A stretch of DNA of 64,000 bases, taken from Bacteroidales bacterium. Lineage in GTDB: Bacteria > Bacteroidota > Bacteroidia > Bacteroidales > Tenuifilaceae. The translations under genes and the position numbers were made by a program. Under the pieces are notes generated by a model. The model made no database searches and was not told the DNA's origin. It saw nothing but the letters and a program-made list of their open reading frames with translations. Where the stretch lies: positions 56,309 to 120,308 of the forward strand of contig JACABB010000002.1 in the NCBI GenBank assembly GCA_013376985.1, in the 5' to 3' direction. Positions 35,915 to 45,023 of the stretch are shown one piece after another. The first letter of the stretch is position 1, and every line of letters begins with the position of its first letter.

Positions 35915-37177
35915 TTATTGTTTTTTAAATCTTTTATTGAATTTATTTATAGCTGATTGAATAGATTCATCGGGTACTATAGTATTATATTCACCCCAGT
36001 AATCTTGGTCGAAATACTCATTAACTTTATCGGCAAGAACTGTGTATTGTTTAAACGAGTCTTTCATTGGAAATTTCTCAATATTTTCTGTTTTCCTTTC
36101 TGTTACAGCCATTTCCGACATTACGGTATAGTTGGTTTTAAATATTCTTTTTTTCCAATCGCATGAAAATTTAACCTCGTTACGAACATAGTTTATGTAG
36201 TATTTTCCATTTTGCTCTTTATAGGTTACTAAATAACTGGTATTTGATGGGATGAATCTTAAACCCAAAGGTTTTTTCTTGACAAAACTTTGAGCAGCCT
36301 TAATTTCATCTTTTAAATCGAGACTAAACTCTGCCATTGTTATGGCTTTGGTATCTCTTGAAATATAAATTTTGCCAAAGTAAAGAGGATACTCAAGGGT
36401 AACAACTGGTTGAAATCCTATAACATAGTTCATCTTACCATCAATATTAACCATATCCAGATATTCGTATTTGTAATAATCGATGCTCTCTTTAGAAAGT
36501 AGCACGTCTGGGTTCTTTATAATATCAAGTAGCAGTGAAATATTGGGGCCACCGACCAGTTTTACTGTAAGCGTATCAAATTTTTTAACATTTGTTCCTT
36601 TCCTTCCCTTAAATATTTTTACTCTATCAGAGCTATAACCGAAGTTATAAGGTGCTTTATATATATCAATAATTGCTTCCGAAATTGACACATAATCTCT
36701 ACGTTGCTTGATTGTTTCACGATAAAAACCAGTAAGCAAGTTAGGATCTTGGCTATAGTTGTCCTGAATGCTGCCAATCGCCTGAAGCACAATGCTACGG
36801 GGATCTTCCGGCCTTACAACAAGTTCCTTCAATTCAATGGAATATGGATCAATAAGAAAAGTTTGTTCTCCATGAGGGTTGTCAACTATACTAAACTTCT
36901 TATTCACATAACCGAGATGTGATATTTCAAATTCGGATGTATTCAGTGATTTTAGAATTTTAAGAGTAAATTCTCCATCCGAATTCGATACGGTGCCAAT
37001 ATTAGTTCCTGGCAGAGAGATACTCGCAAAAGTAATTTTTTGCTTTGTTTTGGAGTCCTTGATTACACCATTTACAGTAAAGAATGTGCTGGTGTTTTGA
37101 GCATATGAATAGCCAAATCCTATGATAAGGAATGCTATAAAGCTCAACTTGGTTAATCGTTTAATAAAAATTTTCAT
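35915..37177 (-). CDS. Carboxypeptidase-regulatory-like domain protein, paralogue of the STN protein
   Basis: An exported protein of 420 aa with a signal peptide (about 1-26). A CarboxypepD_reg-like domain (TFFTVNGVIKDSKT at the start and GTVSNSDGEFTL) is followed by the same 300-residue C-terminal region as the protein at 32520-34106, ending FDQDYWGEYNTIVPDESI. It lacks the STN domain. The longest frame starts at a GTG at 37222, but the ATG at 37177 directly precedes the signal peptide and is chosen. The role is unknown. Its position beside the ECF/FecR genes suggests it could be a regulated target. Confidence 0.72.
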   Translation of the reverse strand: MKIFIKRLTKLSFIAFLIIGFGYSYAQNTSTFFTVNGVIKDSKTKQKITFASISLPGTNIGTVSNSDGEFTLKILKSLNTSEFEISHLGYVNKKFSIVDNPHGEQTFLIDPYSIELKELVVRPEDPRSIVLQAIGSIQDNYSQDPNLLTGFYRETIKQRRDYVSISEAIIDIYKAPYNFGYSSDRVKIFKGRKGTNVKKFDTLTVKLVGGPNISLLLDIIKNPDVLLSKESIDYYKYEYLDMVNIDGKMNYVIGFQPVVTLEYPLYFGKIYISRDTKAITMAEFSLDLKDEIKAAQSFVKKKPLGLRFIPSNTSYLVTYKEQNGKYYINYVRNEVKFSCDWKKRIFKTNYTVMSEMAVTERKTENIEKFPMKDSFKQYTVLADKVNEYFDQDYWGEYNTIVPDESIQSAINKFNKRFKKQ

Positions 37178-37235
37178 AATTTTTATATTTAAATTGTTAA
37201 ACAGTGATTTTTCAACTTTCACTTATAAGACCGCA

Positions 37236-37292
37236 ATCCAATAATGTACCCTATTTTTTTCTCTCTTTTATTGTTTAGCTGGATTATTGGAT
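37236..37292. repeat. 10-bp inverted repeat upstream of the carboxypeptidase-regulatory-like gene
   Basis: ATCCAATAAT (37236-37245) is repeated inverted as ATTATTGGAT (37283-37292), with 37 bases between. It lies about 60-115 bases before the ATG at 37177 and may be a regulator site. No TAnnTTTG element was seen here. Confidence 0.35.
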
Positions 37293-37461
37293 ACGAATAC
37301 CTCCTTTTTTGAGCAGGTTTATTTAATCAATAATCATTTAAAAATCAGCAACTAAAACAAGATATTCTTGTACTGCAACAATCAATTGTATCATTATTTC
37401 AACTAAAAACATTAACTTGTAAAAGTTTTTCAATTAGTTATTGACCATATAAATTGTATCT

Positions 37462-37974
37462 ATGAAAATTTACCTTATTGGTTTTGTGGCAAGCGGAAAA
37501 ACAACCGTTGGCGTTGAACTGGCAAAAACGCTCAATTATGAATTTATTGATCTTGATTTATATATAGAACAAAAATATAATAAGACCATAAAGCAAATTT
37601 TCGAACAAAAGGGCGAGGATCATTTTCGAATCCTTGAAAATGAAACTCTACGCGAAGTTTCTTCAATCGATGGAAATATTCTTATTGCTGCAGGCGGGGG
37701 CACTTCCTGCTTCTATAACAGCATTGATTTTATGAATAAAATGGGATTAACCATTTATTTTAAAGTTGATGTTGGTGTGTTGGTCTCTCGATTAATAGAA
37801 TCAAAAACAGATCGTCCTTTACTTTGGGGAAAAACGCCACAAGAACTGAATGATTATATTATAAGAGTGCTTGATGAACGAAAAAAATACTACGAAAAAG
37901 CAAAAATCACGATTGATGCCTCAAGTATTAATGTTGCACAATTTGCACAAACTATCAGTGCGACAATTGCTTAA
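37462..37974 (+). CDS. aroK: Shikimate kinase
   Basis: Phosphorylates shikimate in aromatic amino acid synthesis. The 170-aa protein has a P-loop GFVASGKTTVG at about 7-17, the shikimate-binding DLDLYIE and FRILENETL segments, AAGGGT and the lid arginine in DRPLL. The length is normal. Family naming between aroK and aroL is arbitrary. It is transcribed alone. Confidence 0.9.
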   Translation: MKIYLIGFVASGKTTVGVELAKTLNYEFIDLDLYIEQKYNKTIKQIFEQKGEDHFRILENETLREVSSIDGNILIAAGGGTSCFYNSIDFMNKMGLTIYFKVDVGVLVSRLIESKTDRPLLWGKTPQELNDYIIRVLDERKKYYEKAKITIDASSINVAQFAQTISATIA

Positions 37975-38010
37975 TACTCGTTTGTTCTTATATAAAACGT
38001 AACCTTTACT

Positions 38011-38018
38011 TATTTTTG
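38011..38018 (+). promoter_or_regulatory. Promoter -7 element TATTTTTG
   Basis: Exact TAnnTTTG match 44 nt upstream of the ATG at 38062. A TTTG at 37981 is too far for standard spacing. Confidence 0.5.
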
Positions 38019-38061
38019 CGTCGATTTAGTTTAAACTCACAAATTCTTTAAAATTTAAAAT

Positions 38062-39096
38062 ATGGCTAACCTTGAAACAACCTACATGGGGTTGAAACTC
38101 AGAAATCCTCTTATTGCAGGCAGCTGCGGTCTTACAGACTCCATAACGAACATTAAAACAATTGCCGATAATGGTATCGGTGCAATTGTTATCAAATCAA
38201 TGTTTGAGGAGCAAATTCATATCGAGACTGAAAAGTACATAAAAAATGGGCAGGGTAATGTTAACACTTCAACAAAAACTGCTGATAACCTTATTGATAA
38301 AAGAATTTACGATTACGACGAGGCTTACTCATATATATACGATTATGCCAAGAACAACACTTTGGAAAAATACCTATCACTAATAAGCGAGGCTAAGAAA
38401 AGTGTCGACGTTCCAATTATTGCAAGCATAAACTGCGTATCCAACTATGATTGGCAGTCGTTTGCAAAAAGAATTCAGGATGCAGGGGCGGATGCACTTG
38501 AATTGAATATATACATCCTCCCATCCGATTTTCGCCGAAGTGGAGATGAAAATGAAAATGTATACTTTGAGATAATCAATGAGGTTAAAAAATTTATTAA
38601 AATTCCTTTTGCAGTTAAAATTGGATACTACTTCTCATCCCTTGCTCAAACTGTTCAAAAACTCTCAGAGACAGGTACAAAAGGATTAGTTCTATTTAAT
38701 AGACCATACAATACTGATATAGATATTGAAAAAATTAGTTTATCAGCTGGAAATATCTACAGTTCCGATTTTGAATACAACCATACGCTTCGGTGGATTT
38801 CGATACTATCAGGGAAAACAAGTTGTGATCTTTCCGCATCAACTGGTGTTCATAGCTATGAAACTGTAATAAAAATGTTACTAGCTGGAGCAACTACCGT
38901 GCAAATGGCTTCCGTTTTTTATAAGCACGGATTTATAGTAGTAGGTGATTTCCTTGCAAGAATGAACGATTGGATGAATCGACACCATTTCAATAGCATT
39001 TCTGATTTTAGAGGAAAACTAAGTAAGAATAACCTTGAAAACCCCGCTGCAATTGAGCGAGTTCAGTTCATGAAACTTTACTCAGGTATTGAATAA
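38062..39096 (+). CDS. Dihydroorotate dehydrogenase-like flavoprotein
   Basis: A 344-residue TIM-barrel flavoprotein of the DHOD-like family. It opens ANLETTYMGLKLRNPLIAGS, typical of FMN-dependent dehydrogenases. It has an ASINCVSNYDW strand, ALELNIYILPSD, and the C-terminal phosphate-binding ATTVQMASVFYKHG. It lacks neighbouring pyr genes, and this subfamily is distinct from true PyrD, so the symbol pyrD is not given. The substrate is unknown. Confidence 0.82.
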   Translation: MANLETTYMGLKLRNPLIAGSCGLTDSITNIKTIADNGIGAIVIKSMFEEQIHIETEKYIKNGQGNVNTSTKTADNLIDKRIYDYDEAYSYIYDYAKNNTLEKYLSLISEAKKSVDVPIIASINCVSNYDWQSFAKRIQDAGADALELNIYILPSDFRRSGDENENVYFEIINEVKKFIKIPFAVKIGYYFSSLAQTVQKLSETGTKGLVLFNRPYNTDIDIEKISLSAGNIYSSDFEYNHTLRWISILSGKTSCDLSASTGVHSYETVIKMLLAGATTVQMASVFYKHGFIVVGDFLARMNDWMNRHHFNSISDFRGKLSKNNLENPAAIERVQFMKLYSGIE

Positions 39097-39115
39097 TTTG
39101 TTTCTTTAAATATTT

Positions 39116-39150
39116 AGCCGCTCTGCTTTTTTAGGCAGGGCGGTTTTTTA
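39116..39150 (+). terminator. Rho-independent terminator after the DHOD-like gene
   Basis: AGCCGCTCTGC (39116-39126) pairs with GCAGGGCGGTT (39135-39145), with two G-U pairs, followed by a T-run. Confidence 0.85.
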
Positions 39151-39256
39151 TTGCTTCAATTGACAGTATAAAAATTATTTAGCCTTGAATTTTTGTAGTT
39201 TTACAAAATCAATATCCCTAACATTTCAAATCTATCATCAATTAATAATATAAACA

Positions 39257-40066
39257 TTGAGATATTTCTTACATATTGGGTATAACGGATTCAACTATCG
39301 TGGATGGCAACGACAGCATAAAGTATTAAGTATTCAGGAAGTTTTAGAGACAAATCTCAGCAAACTCCTGAAAACACCAATTACCTGTTTGGGTTGCGGA
39401 AGAACAGATGCTCAGGTTCATGCAAGTCAATATTTTTTCCATATGGATGTTGACAAAGAGTGGGATTTCGACCTACTTTTCCGTTTAAACAAGATGCTTT
39501 CGGATGATATTGCTATTTTCGAAATTATCCCAATGGAGGGTTATCCCCATGCCCAATTGGATGCAATAAAACGAACTTACGACTATTTTATTCACACCTA
39601 TAAAGATCCTTTCTTAAGTGGACTAAGTTCTTATTACCCATTGAAAGATCCAAATCTTAGTAAAATGAAGGAAGCTACTAATCTGCTTCTCAAATACAAT
39701 GATTTTGGGGCATTCTGTAAAAGTCCTGATAAAAACCCAAGCAATGTTTGTAATGTAACATCTGCAATACTATTCTCAGATAAAAACGGTGATAGGCTTA
39801 GGTTTCAAATTTCATCTAACAGATTTTTAAAGGGTATGGTAAGGATTATTATCAAAAAAATTATGGAGGTAGGTACAGACGAACTCAGTTTAGATGAATT
39901 TGAAAGTTATCTTGCTCTTAAAAAAATCCCTCTGAAAACAGTTCCAGCTTACCCTCAAGGGCTTTACCTTTCCAAAGTCACATACCCTTTTCTCGATATA
40001 CCTCCTAGAACAGAATTTTCCACCATCTTTCAGAATAAGGTGGACAATACGTGGCTACAATTGTAG
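39257..40066 (+). CDS. truA: tRNA pseudouridine synthase A
   Basis: Converts uridines 38-40 of the tRNA anticodon stem to pseudouridine. The protein (269 aa) begins MRYFLHIGYNGFNYRGWQ, the usual family start, which here uses a TTG codon; there is no in-frame ATG upstream. The catalytic aspartate is D51 in GCGRTDAQVHA. The C-terminal SSNRFLKGMVRII motif is present. A TTG start for this gene may lower translation. Confidence 0.92.
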   Translation: MRYFLHIGYNGFNYRGWQRQHKVLSIQEVLETNLSKLLKTPITCLGCGRTDAQVHASQYFFHMDVDKEWDFDLLFRLNKMLSDDIAIFEIIPMEGYPHAQLDAIKRTYDYFIHTYKDPFLSGLSSYYPLKDPNLSKMKEATNLLLKYNDFGAFCKSPDKNPSNVCNVTSAILFSDKNGDRLRFQISSNRFLKGMVRIIIKKIMEVGTDELSLDEFESYLALKKIPLKTVPAYPQGLYLSKVTYPFLDIPPRTEFSTIFQNKVDNTWLQL

Positions 40067-40328
40067 AGGAGTCTACTAGAAGTCAATTTTATTGATTCAA
40101 TCACATTGTTTTTTATCTATTTTAACCATTTAATTATTAAGTATTAATCCCTCATTTGATTGGAGATTTACAGTTTTTCATCGAACAAAAAAGCCTATTG
40201 GTATGTTAAAATAAGCATTAAACAAAATTTCCAATATCATTGGATTTTCATATATTTATTCAGAAGATTTATGATTCTTTATCAATAAAAAATATATACC
40301 CAAAGTATAGCACCATAAAAACAGTACT

Positions 40329-40742
40329 ATGCAAAATGTATTATCAATTATTTTCTGGCCCTTTTTGGTTTATGCCCTTGCAGCCCTAGTTATTGTTGTT
40401 GTTATGATAGGATTATCTTATGTTTTGGGCGAACGGCATAAAGATAAACTAACCGATGAACCCTATGAGTCAGGAATACCACCCACAGGAAATGCACGCC
40501 TTCGATTTTCATCCCATTTTTATTTAATCGCAATATTCTTTGTGATTTTCGATCTCGATGCTGTTTTTGTTATGGCATGGGCTGTATCATTCCGTGAACT
40601 TGGGATTGCTGGATATATAGGAATCCTGGTATTTATTGCAATCCTCATGGTGGTGCTATTCTACGAGTTGAGCATCGGAGCACTTGATTTTGGACCAAAC
40701 GGCAAACGTATTCTGAAGTTTAAAAACAAACTGACAAAATGA
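40329..40742 (+). CDS. nuoA: NADH-quinone oxidoreductase subunit A
   Basis: A small membrane subunit (137 aa, three membrane helices) of respiratory complex I, with the conserved [15 protein letters not shown] loop and FDLDAVF in the second helix. It is the first gene of a 13-gene nuo operon extending to 54933. The gap of 262 bases upstream shows no good TAnnTTTG element. The stop overlaps the nuoB ATG by 4 bases. Confidence 0.96.
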   Translation: MQNVLSIIFWPFLVYALAALVIVVVMIGLSYVLGERHKDKLTDEPYESGIPPTGNARLRFSSHFYLIAIFFVIFDLDAVFVMAWAVSFRELGIAGYIGILVFIAILMVVLFYELSIGALDFGPNGKRILKFKNKLTK

Positions 40743-41374
40743 ATTGGACACTAAATAAACCTGGAGATATCATTCAAAACCCCGACAATGCTATTATTGA
40801 TGAAGCAATTCAGCGTTCAATCCTATTCAGTCGGTTAGATGATATGGTTGCCTGGGGTCGTAAAAACTCTATTTGGCCTTTTGCCTTTGGGCTTTCGTGC
40901 TGTTTTGTTGAAATGGCAACTTCAATCACAAGCCGTTACGACATTGCTAGGTTTGGAGGCGAGGTTATTCGAGGAACACCACGTGAAGCAGATTTGATGA
41001 TAATTGCTGGAACTGTTTTTATCAAAATGGCGCCTATCATCAAAAGGCTTCATGAGCAGATGATGGCTCCTAAATGGGTTATCTCAATGGGTTCGTGTGC
41101 AAATTCGGGTGGGATGTTCGATATCTACAGCGTTGTTCAAGGTGTGGATAAAATAATACCTGTTGATGTTTACGTTTCAGGCTGTCCTCCCCGCCCCGAT
41201 GCTTTCCTTGAAGGATTATTACTTCTTAGAGAATCTATCGATAAAGAGAAAAGGCCATTGAGTTGGGTTATTGGCCCACAAGGAATAACAAAAGCGGAGA
41301 AGATATCTCAACGGGATTTAAAAACTGAGGAGCGAATGAAAGTTGATAAACTTAGACCAATGGATGAGATTTAA
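40739..41374 (+). CDS. nuoB: NADH-quinone oxidoreductase subunit B
   Basis: The subunit that binds iron-sulfur cluster N2 next to quinone. Cysteine ligands are visible: C54 and C55 ([10 protein letters not shown]), C120 (MGSCANSGG) and C149 ([10 protein letters not shown]). The 211-aa protein has a longer C-terminal tail than E. coli NuoB lacks in its core, rich in charged residues. It is translationally coupled to nuoA. Confidence 0.97.
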   Translation: MNWTLNKPGDIIQNPDNAIIDEAIQRSILFSRLDDMVAWGRKNSIWPFAFGLSCCFVEMATSITSRYDIARFGGEVIRGTPREADLMIIAGTVFIKMAPIIKRLHEQMMAPKWVISMGSCANSGGMFDIYSVVQGVDKIIPVDVYVSGCPPRPDAFLEGLLLLRESIDKEKRPLSWVIGPQGITKAEKISQRDLKTEERMKVDKLRPMDEI

Positions 41375-41405
41375 CCTATAAGATAATAATATCAATTATA
41401 GAATC

Positions 41406-43157
41406 ATGAGCATAGATACAGCCCTGTATTCCGATTTAAAAAACAATTTCACCGAAGGTGCTATTATATCAACGCAAAGCACAGCCGATGGAACAGAAAC
41501 AATATGGGTAAATAAAGATTTTATTGTTGATATTTTAAATTATTTAAAAAACAGATTAACCCAACCTTACCAATCACTCTACGACTTAACTGCAATTGAT
41601 GAACGAAGGAGAAACAATCGTCAAGGTCAACCAGATAGCGATTTTACAATAGTTTATCATCTCACCTCGTTCGAGTATAATAAAGATCTCAGAATTAAAA
41701 CTCCCCTTTTAGGCGAATACCCTTCCGTACCGAGCATTACTGGTGTATGGGAGTTGGCAAATTGGTATGAGCGGGAAGTTTTTGATCTTTTCGGCATCAA
41801 CTTTATTGGGCATCCAAATCTTCGGCGAATTCTACTTCCAAAATCGTGGAAAGGGCATCCATTGCGAAAAGATTATCCTGCACGGGCTACAGAACTAGAT
41901 CCATACGTTCTCACAGATCAGATGCGTGAAATTGAAGACAACGATTTAAAATTCAACCCTGCTGAATACGGCCTAAAAACTAAAGCCGAGGATACCGATT
42001 TTATGTTTCTGAATATTGGTCCACAACATCCTGGAACACACGGATTGCTGAGGCTTGTACTGCAACTTGATGGAGAGGATATTGTTGACATAATTCCTGA
42101 TATCGGATTTCACCATCGTGGCGCAGAGAAGATGGGCGAGCGTCAATCATGGCACTCTTACATTCCTTATACCGACCGTATTGATTATCTGGGCGGGGTG
42201 ATTAACAATCTTGCATACGTTCTATCAGTAGAAAAATTAGCAGGTATCGAAGTTCCTGATAGGGTAAAGTTTATTCGGGTGATGATGTGCGAACTCTTCC
42301 GTATTGCCAGCCATTTGGTATGGTTGGGAACCTATGCACAGGATTTAGGTCAGATGTCGCCTGTGTTTTTTGCATTTAACGATAGAGAAAAGATTTTTGA
42401 TATTGTTTCTGCTGTTACTGGTGGTAGAATGCACCCTTCGTGGTTTAGAATTGGTGGGGTTGCACACGATTTACCCAATGGCTGGGAAAAGATGGTTCAG
42501 GATTTTGTAAACTATTTCCCAAAAAGATTAAAAGAATTCGAGAAAACAATAATTCAAAATAGAATATTCAAAGCACGAACTATTGGAATTGGTGCATACA
42601 CCACTCAGGAAGCCATTGAATGGGGCATTACTGGCGCTGGATTAAGAGCTACTGGATATAATTTCGACTATCGTAAAAAGCGCCCATATTCCGGGTATGA
42701 GAATTTTGAATTTGATATTCCGCTAGGAAAAAATGGCGATTGCTTTGATAGATCCTTGGTTCGTATGGGTGAAATGCGTCAGAGCTTAAGAATAGTTGAA
42801 CAGTGCGTAAAGAATATGCCCGCAGGGCTATATAAATCGGAGCATCCATTAACTACACCTCCGCTAAAAGAGCACACAATGCAAGATATTGAAACATTGA
42901 TTACGCATTTTCTTGGCGTTACCTGGGGCCCAGTTATTCCCGCAGGAGAGGCAATTGTTCCAATTGAAGCAGCAAAGGGAAGTAATGGTTATTATCTTAT
43001 TAGCGATGGTAGCACCTCTGCGTACCGTTCACGAATTCGCACCCCTTCGTTTCCGCACATGCAGATGCTTCCTTTAATTAGTCGTGGTTATACAATTCCT
43101 GATTTGCTTTCGATTTTGGGTGCGCTTGATTTTGTGCTGGCGGATTTGGATAGGTAG
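41406..43157 (+). CDS. nuoCD: NADH-quinone oxidoreductase fused subunits C and D
   Basis: A natural fusion (583 aa). The first 180 or so residues are the 30-kDa NuoC part ([26 protein letters not shown]). The rest is the 49-kDa NuoD part, with [29 protein letters not shown] and a C-terminal FVLADLDR. It forms the quinone-binding connecting module with NuoB. The fusion occurs in E. coli and in many Bacteroidota. There is a 118-base gap before nuoE, holding an AATTTGAA repeat. Confidence 0.96.
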   Translation: MSIDTALYSDLKNNFTEGAIISTQSTADGTETIWVNKDFIVDILNYLKNRLTQPYQSLYDLTAIDERRRNNRQGQPDSDFTIVYHLTSFEYNKDLRIKTPLLGEYPSVPSITGVWELANWYEREVFDLFGINFIGHPNLRRILLPKSWKGHPLRKDYPARATELDPYVLTDQMREIEDNDLKFNPAEYGLKTKAEDTDFMFLNIGPQHPGTHGLLRLVLQLDGEDIVDIIPDIGFHHRGAEKMGERQSWHSYIPYTDRIDYLGGVINNLAYVLSVEKLAGIEVPDRVKFIRVMMCELFRIASHLVWLGTYAQDLGQMSPVFFAFNDREKIFDIVSAVTGGRMHPSWFRIGGVAHDLPNGWEKMVQDFVNYFPKRLKEFEKTIIQNRIFKARTIGIGAYTTQEAIEWGITGAGLRATGYNFDYRKKRPYSGYENFEFDIPLGKNGDCFDRSLVRMGEMRQSLRIVEQCVKNMPAGLYKSEHPLTTPPLKEHTMQDIETLITHFLGVTWGPVIPAGEAIVPIEAAKGSNGYYLISDGSTSAYRSRIRTPSFPHMQMLPLISRGYTIPDLLSILGALDFVLADLDR

Positions 43158-43163
43158 AAAAAT

Positions 43164-43207
43164 GTGACAATTTGAAGATTTGAGAATGAGATAATTTGAA
43201 AATGATG
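43164..43207. repeat. Low-complexity AATTTGAAnAT repeat between nuoCD and nuoE
   Basis: Two imperfect tandem copies, GACAATTTGAAGATTTGAGA and GATAATTTGAAAATGA. A related low-complexity stretch in the opposite sense occurs near 60520-60585. This type of intergenic repeat is seen in many Bacteroidota genomes; no function is known. Confidence 0.4.
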
Positions 43208-43275
43208 CACCTTGATCTTGAATTACTTGTGAAAAATCATTCTAGGTAAATAGAAAATATACTTGTACAAAGATT

Positions 43276-43740
43276 ATGTTGAGCGAAAAAGAAAGAGAAG
43301 AGATACTTGAAGAGACCAAACTCTACCCCTACCCAAAAGCAGCATGTATTGATGCTTTAAAAATTGTTCAACATCACAGGGGGTGGATATCGGATGAGGC
43401 AATTGCTGATATTGCAAGTGAATTAGACATGTCTAGAGATGAGGTTGATGGAGTTGCTAGTTTTTACACTCGCCTGTATCGAAAACCGGTTGGAAGGAAT
43501 GTGATTTTAATTTGCGATAGCGTCAGTTGTATGATAATGGGTTACGAATCAATCTATGATTATATCTCAAAAAAACTAGGAATTAAATTTGGTGAAACCA
43601 CTTCTGATGGACGGTTTACAATTATTCCCAATACTTGCTTGGGCGATTGCGACCATGCTCCAGCATTAATGATAAATAACGACCACTACAATAATCTAAG
43701 CATTGAAAAGATTGACTTAATGCTCGAAAAATATCAGTAG
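43276..43740 (+). CDS. nuoE: NADH-quinone oxidoreductase subunit E
   Basis: The 24-kDa subunit (154 aa) with a thioredoxin-like fold binding the 2Fe-2S cluster N1a through four cysteines (CDSVSC and NTCLGDC). With NuoF and NuoG it forms the NADH dehydrogenase module. Several Bacteroides species lack nuoEFG, so its presence here means this complex can accept NADH directly. Confidence 0.95.
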   Translation: MLSEKEREEILEETKLYPYPKAACIDALKIVQHHRGWISDEAIADIASELDMSRDEVDGVASFYTRLYRKPVGRNVILICDSVSCMIMGYESIYDYISKKLGIKFGETTSDGRFTIIPNTCLGDCDHAPALMINNDHYNNLSIEKIDLMLEKYQ

Positions 43741-43746
43741 TTTACT

Positions 43747-45021
43747 ATGGAGACCCCACTAACTAAATATATCAAGCCAAACCAAGCCCCTCTCGATCTG
43801 AAGGAATATGAAAAAACGGGTGGGTACGAGGGCGTCAGAAAGGTTCTTAAAGGGATGTTGCCCGATGATATCATTGGTCTTGTAAAAACATCGAATCTGT
43901 TAGGTAGAGGTGGTGCTGGTTTTCAAACCGGGCTTAAATGGAGTTTGGTACCAAAGGAAAAGGATGTGGCTGGAGTTCGCTATCTGGTAGCCAATGCCGA
44001 TGAAATGGAGCCAGGCACTTTCAAAGACAGATATCTTCTAGAAGGAAATCCTCATCAGCTGATTGAAGGAATGATTATTGCCTCGTATGCAATTCAAGCC
44101 GAAAAGGCATATATCTTCATGCGATGGGCTTATAAGAAAGCAGAGGTTATCATCAAAAAAGCAATTGAAGAGGCATATAGCGCAGGATATCTTGGGAAAA
44201 ATATTTTGGGTTCAGGTTATAATCTAGATTTACACCTTCATACAAGTGCTGGAAGGTATATCTGCGGGGAAGAATCTGCTCTGCTGAATGCCCTTGAAGG
44301 AAAAAGAGGAATACCACGAGCAAAACCTCCCTTCCCTGCAACCAGTGGGCTATTTGGTCAACCAACGGTTGTAAATAATGTCGAAACGCTTAGCTGGATT
44401 CCTCATATCATCGAGAATGGCTCTGATTGGTTTATTAAGCTAAGCACATCGGGTGAAGGAGGAACTAAACTTTACGGAGTAAGCGGACGGGTCAAGAAGC
44501 CCGGTCTTTGGGAGTTACCGCTTGGAACAACAATTCGTGAGATAATCGAGGATTATGCTGGTGGTATGCAGGATGGCTATCAGCTAAAAGGAATAATTCC
44601 CGGTGGAGCATCAACCGATTTTCTTATTGCAAGCCAGATTGATACAAAAATGGATTTTGCGTCTGTTAGGGCAGCAGGAAGTAGGCTTGGTACGGGAACT
44701 ATGATGATTCTTGATGATAAAACCTGCCCCGTTGCATTTATTCATAATCTAATTAAATTTTTTGCCAAAGAGAGCTGTGGATTTTGCACACCATGCCGCG
44801 AAGGTCTGCCATGGGTTGAAAAGGTCTTGATGAAATTCGAAGAGGGTAATGCAACCCTTAAAGATATCGAGATACTTGAATTTCACACAAAATATCTTGG
44901 CCCCGGAAATACCTTCTGTGCACATGCTCCGGGTGCAATGGAACCTCTCCAGAGTGGTTTGAAATATTTCAAAGATGATTTTTTACGGCATATTAACGAG
45001 AAACACTGTCCATGGAGGTAG
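43747..45021 (+). CDS. nuoF: NADH-quinone oxidoreductase subunit F (NADH- and FMN-binding)
   Basis: The 51-kDa subunit (424 aa) that oxidises NADH. It has the FMN-binding GRGGAGFQTGLKW, the NADH-binding YICGEESALLNALEG and the 4Fe-4S N3 ligands in ESCGFCTPCREG plus a later cysteine in GNTFCAHAPG. The start lies 6 bases after nuoE. Its last codons contain the ribosome-binding site of nuoG. Confidence 0.97.
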   Translation: METPLTKYIKPNQAPLDLKEYEKTGGYEGVRKVLKGMLPDDIIGLVKTSNLLGRGGAGFQTGLKWSLVPKEKDVAGVRYLVANADEMEPGTFKDRYLLEGNPHQLIEGMIIASYAIQAEKAYIFMRWAYKKAEVIIKKAIEEAYSAGYLGKNILGSGYNLDLHLHTSAGRYICGEESALLNALEGKRGIPRAKPPFPATSGLFGQPTVVNNVETLSWIPHIIENGSDWFIKLSTSGEGGTKLYGVSGRVKKPGLWELPLGTTIREIIEDYAGGMQDGYQLKGIIPGGASTDFLIASQIDTKMDFASVRAAGSRLGTGTMMILDDKTCPVAFIHNLIKFFAKESCGFCTPCREGLPWVEKVLMKFEEGNATLKDIEILEFHTKYLGPGNTFCAHAPGAMEPLQSGLKYFKDDFLRHINEKHCPWR

Positions 45022-45023
45022 CA

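Noticed and set aside
40067-40328. Search for a nuo operon promoter with TAnnTTTG
   Set aside because: No full match with proper spacing was seen, so no promoter is annotated.
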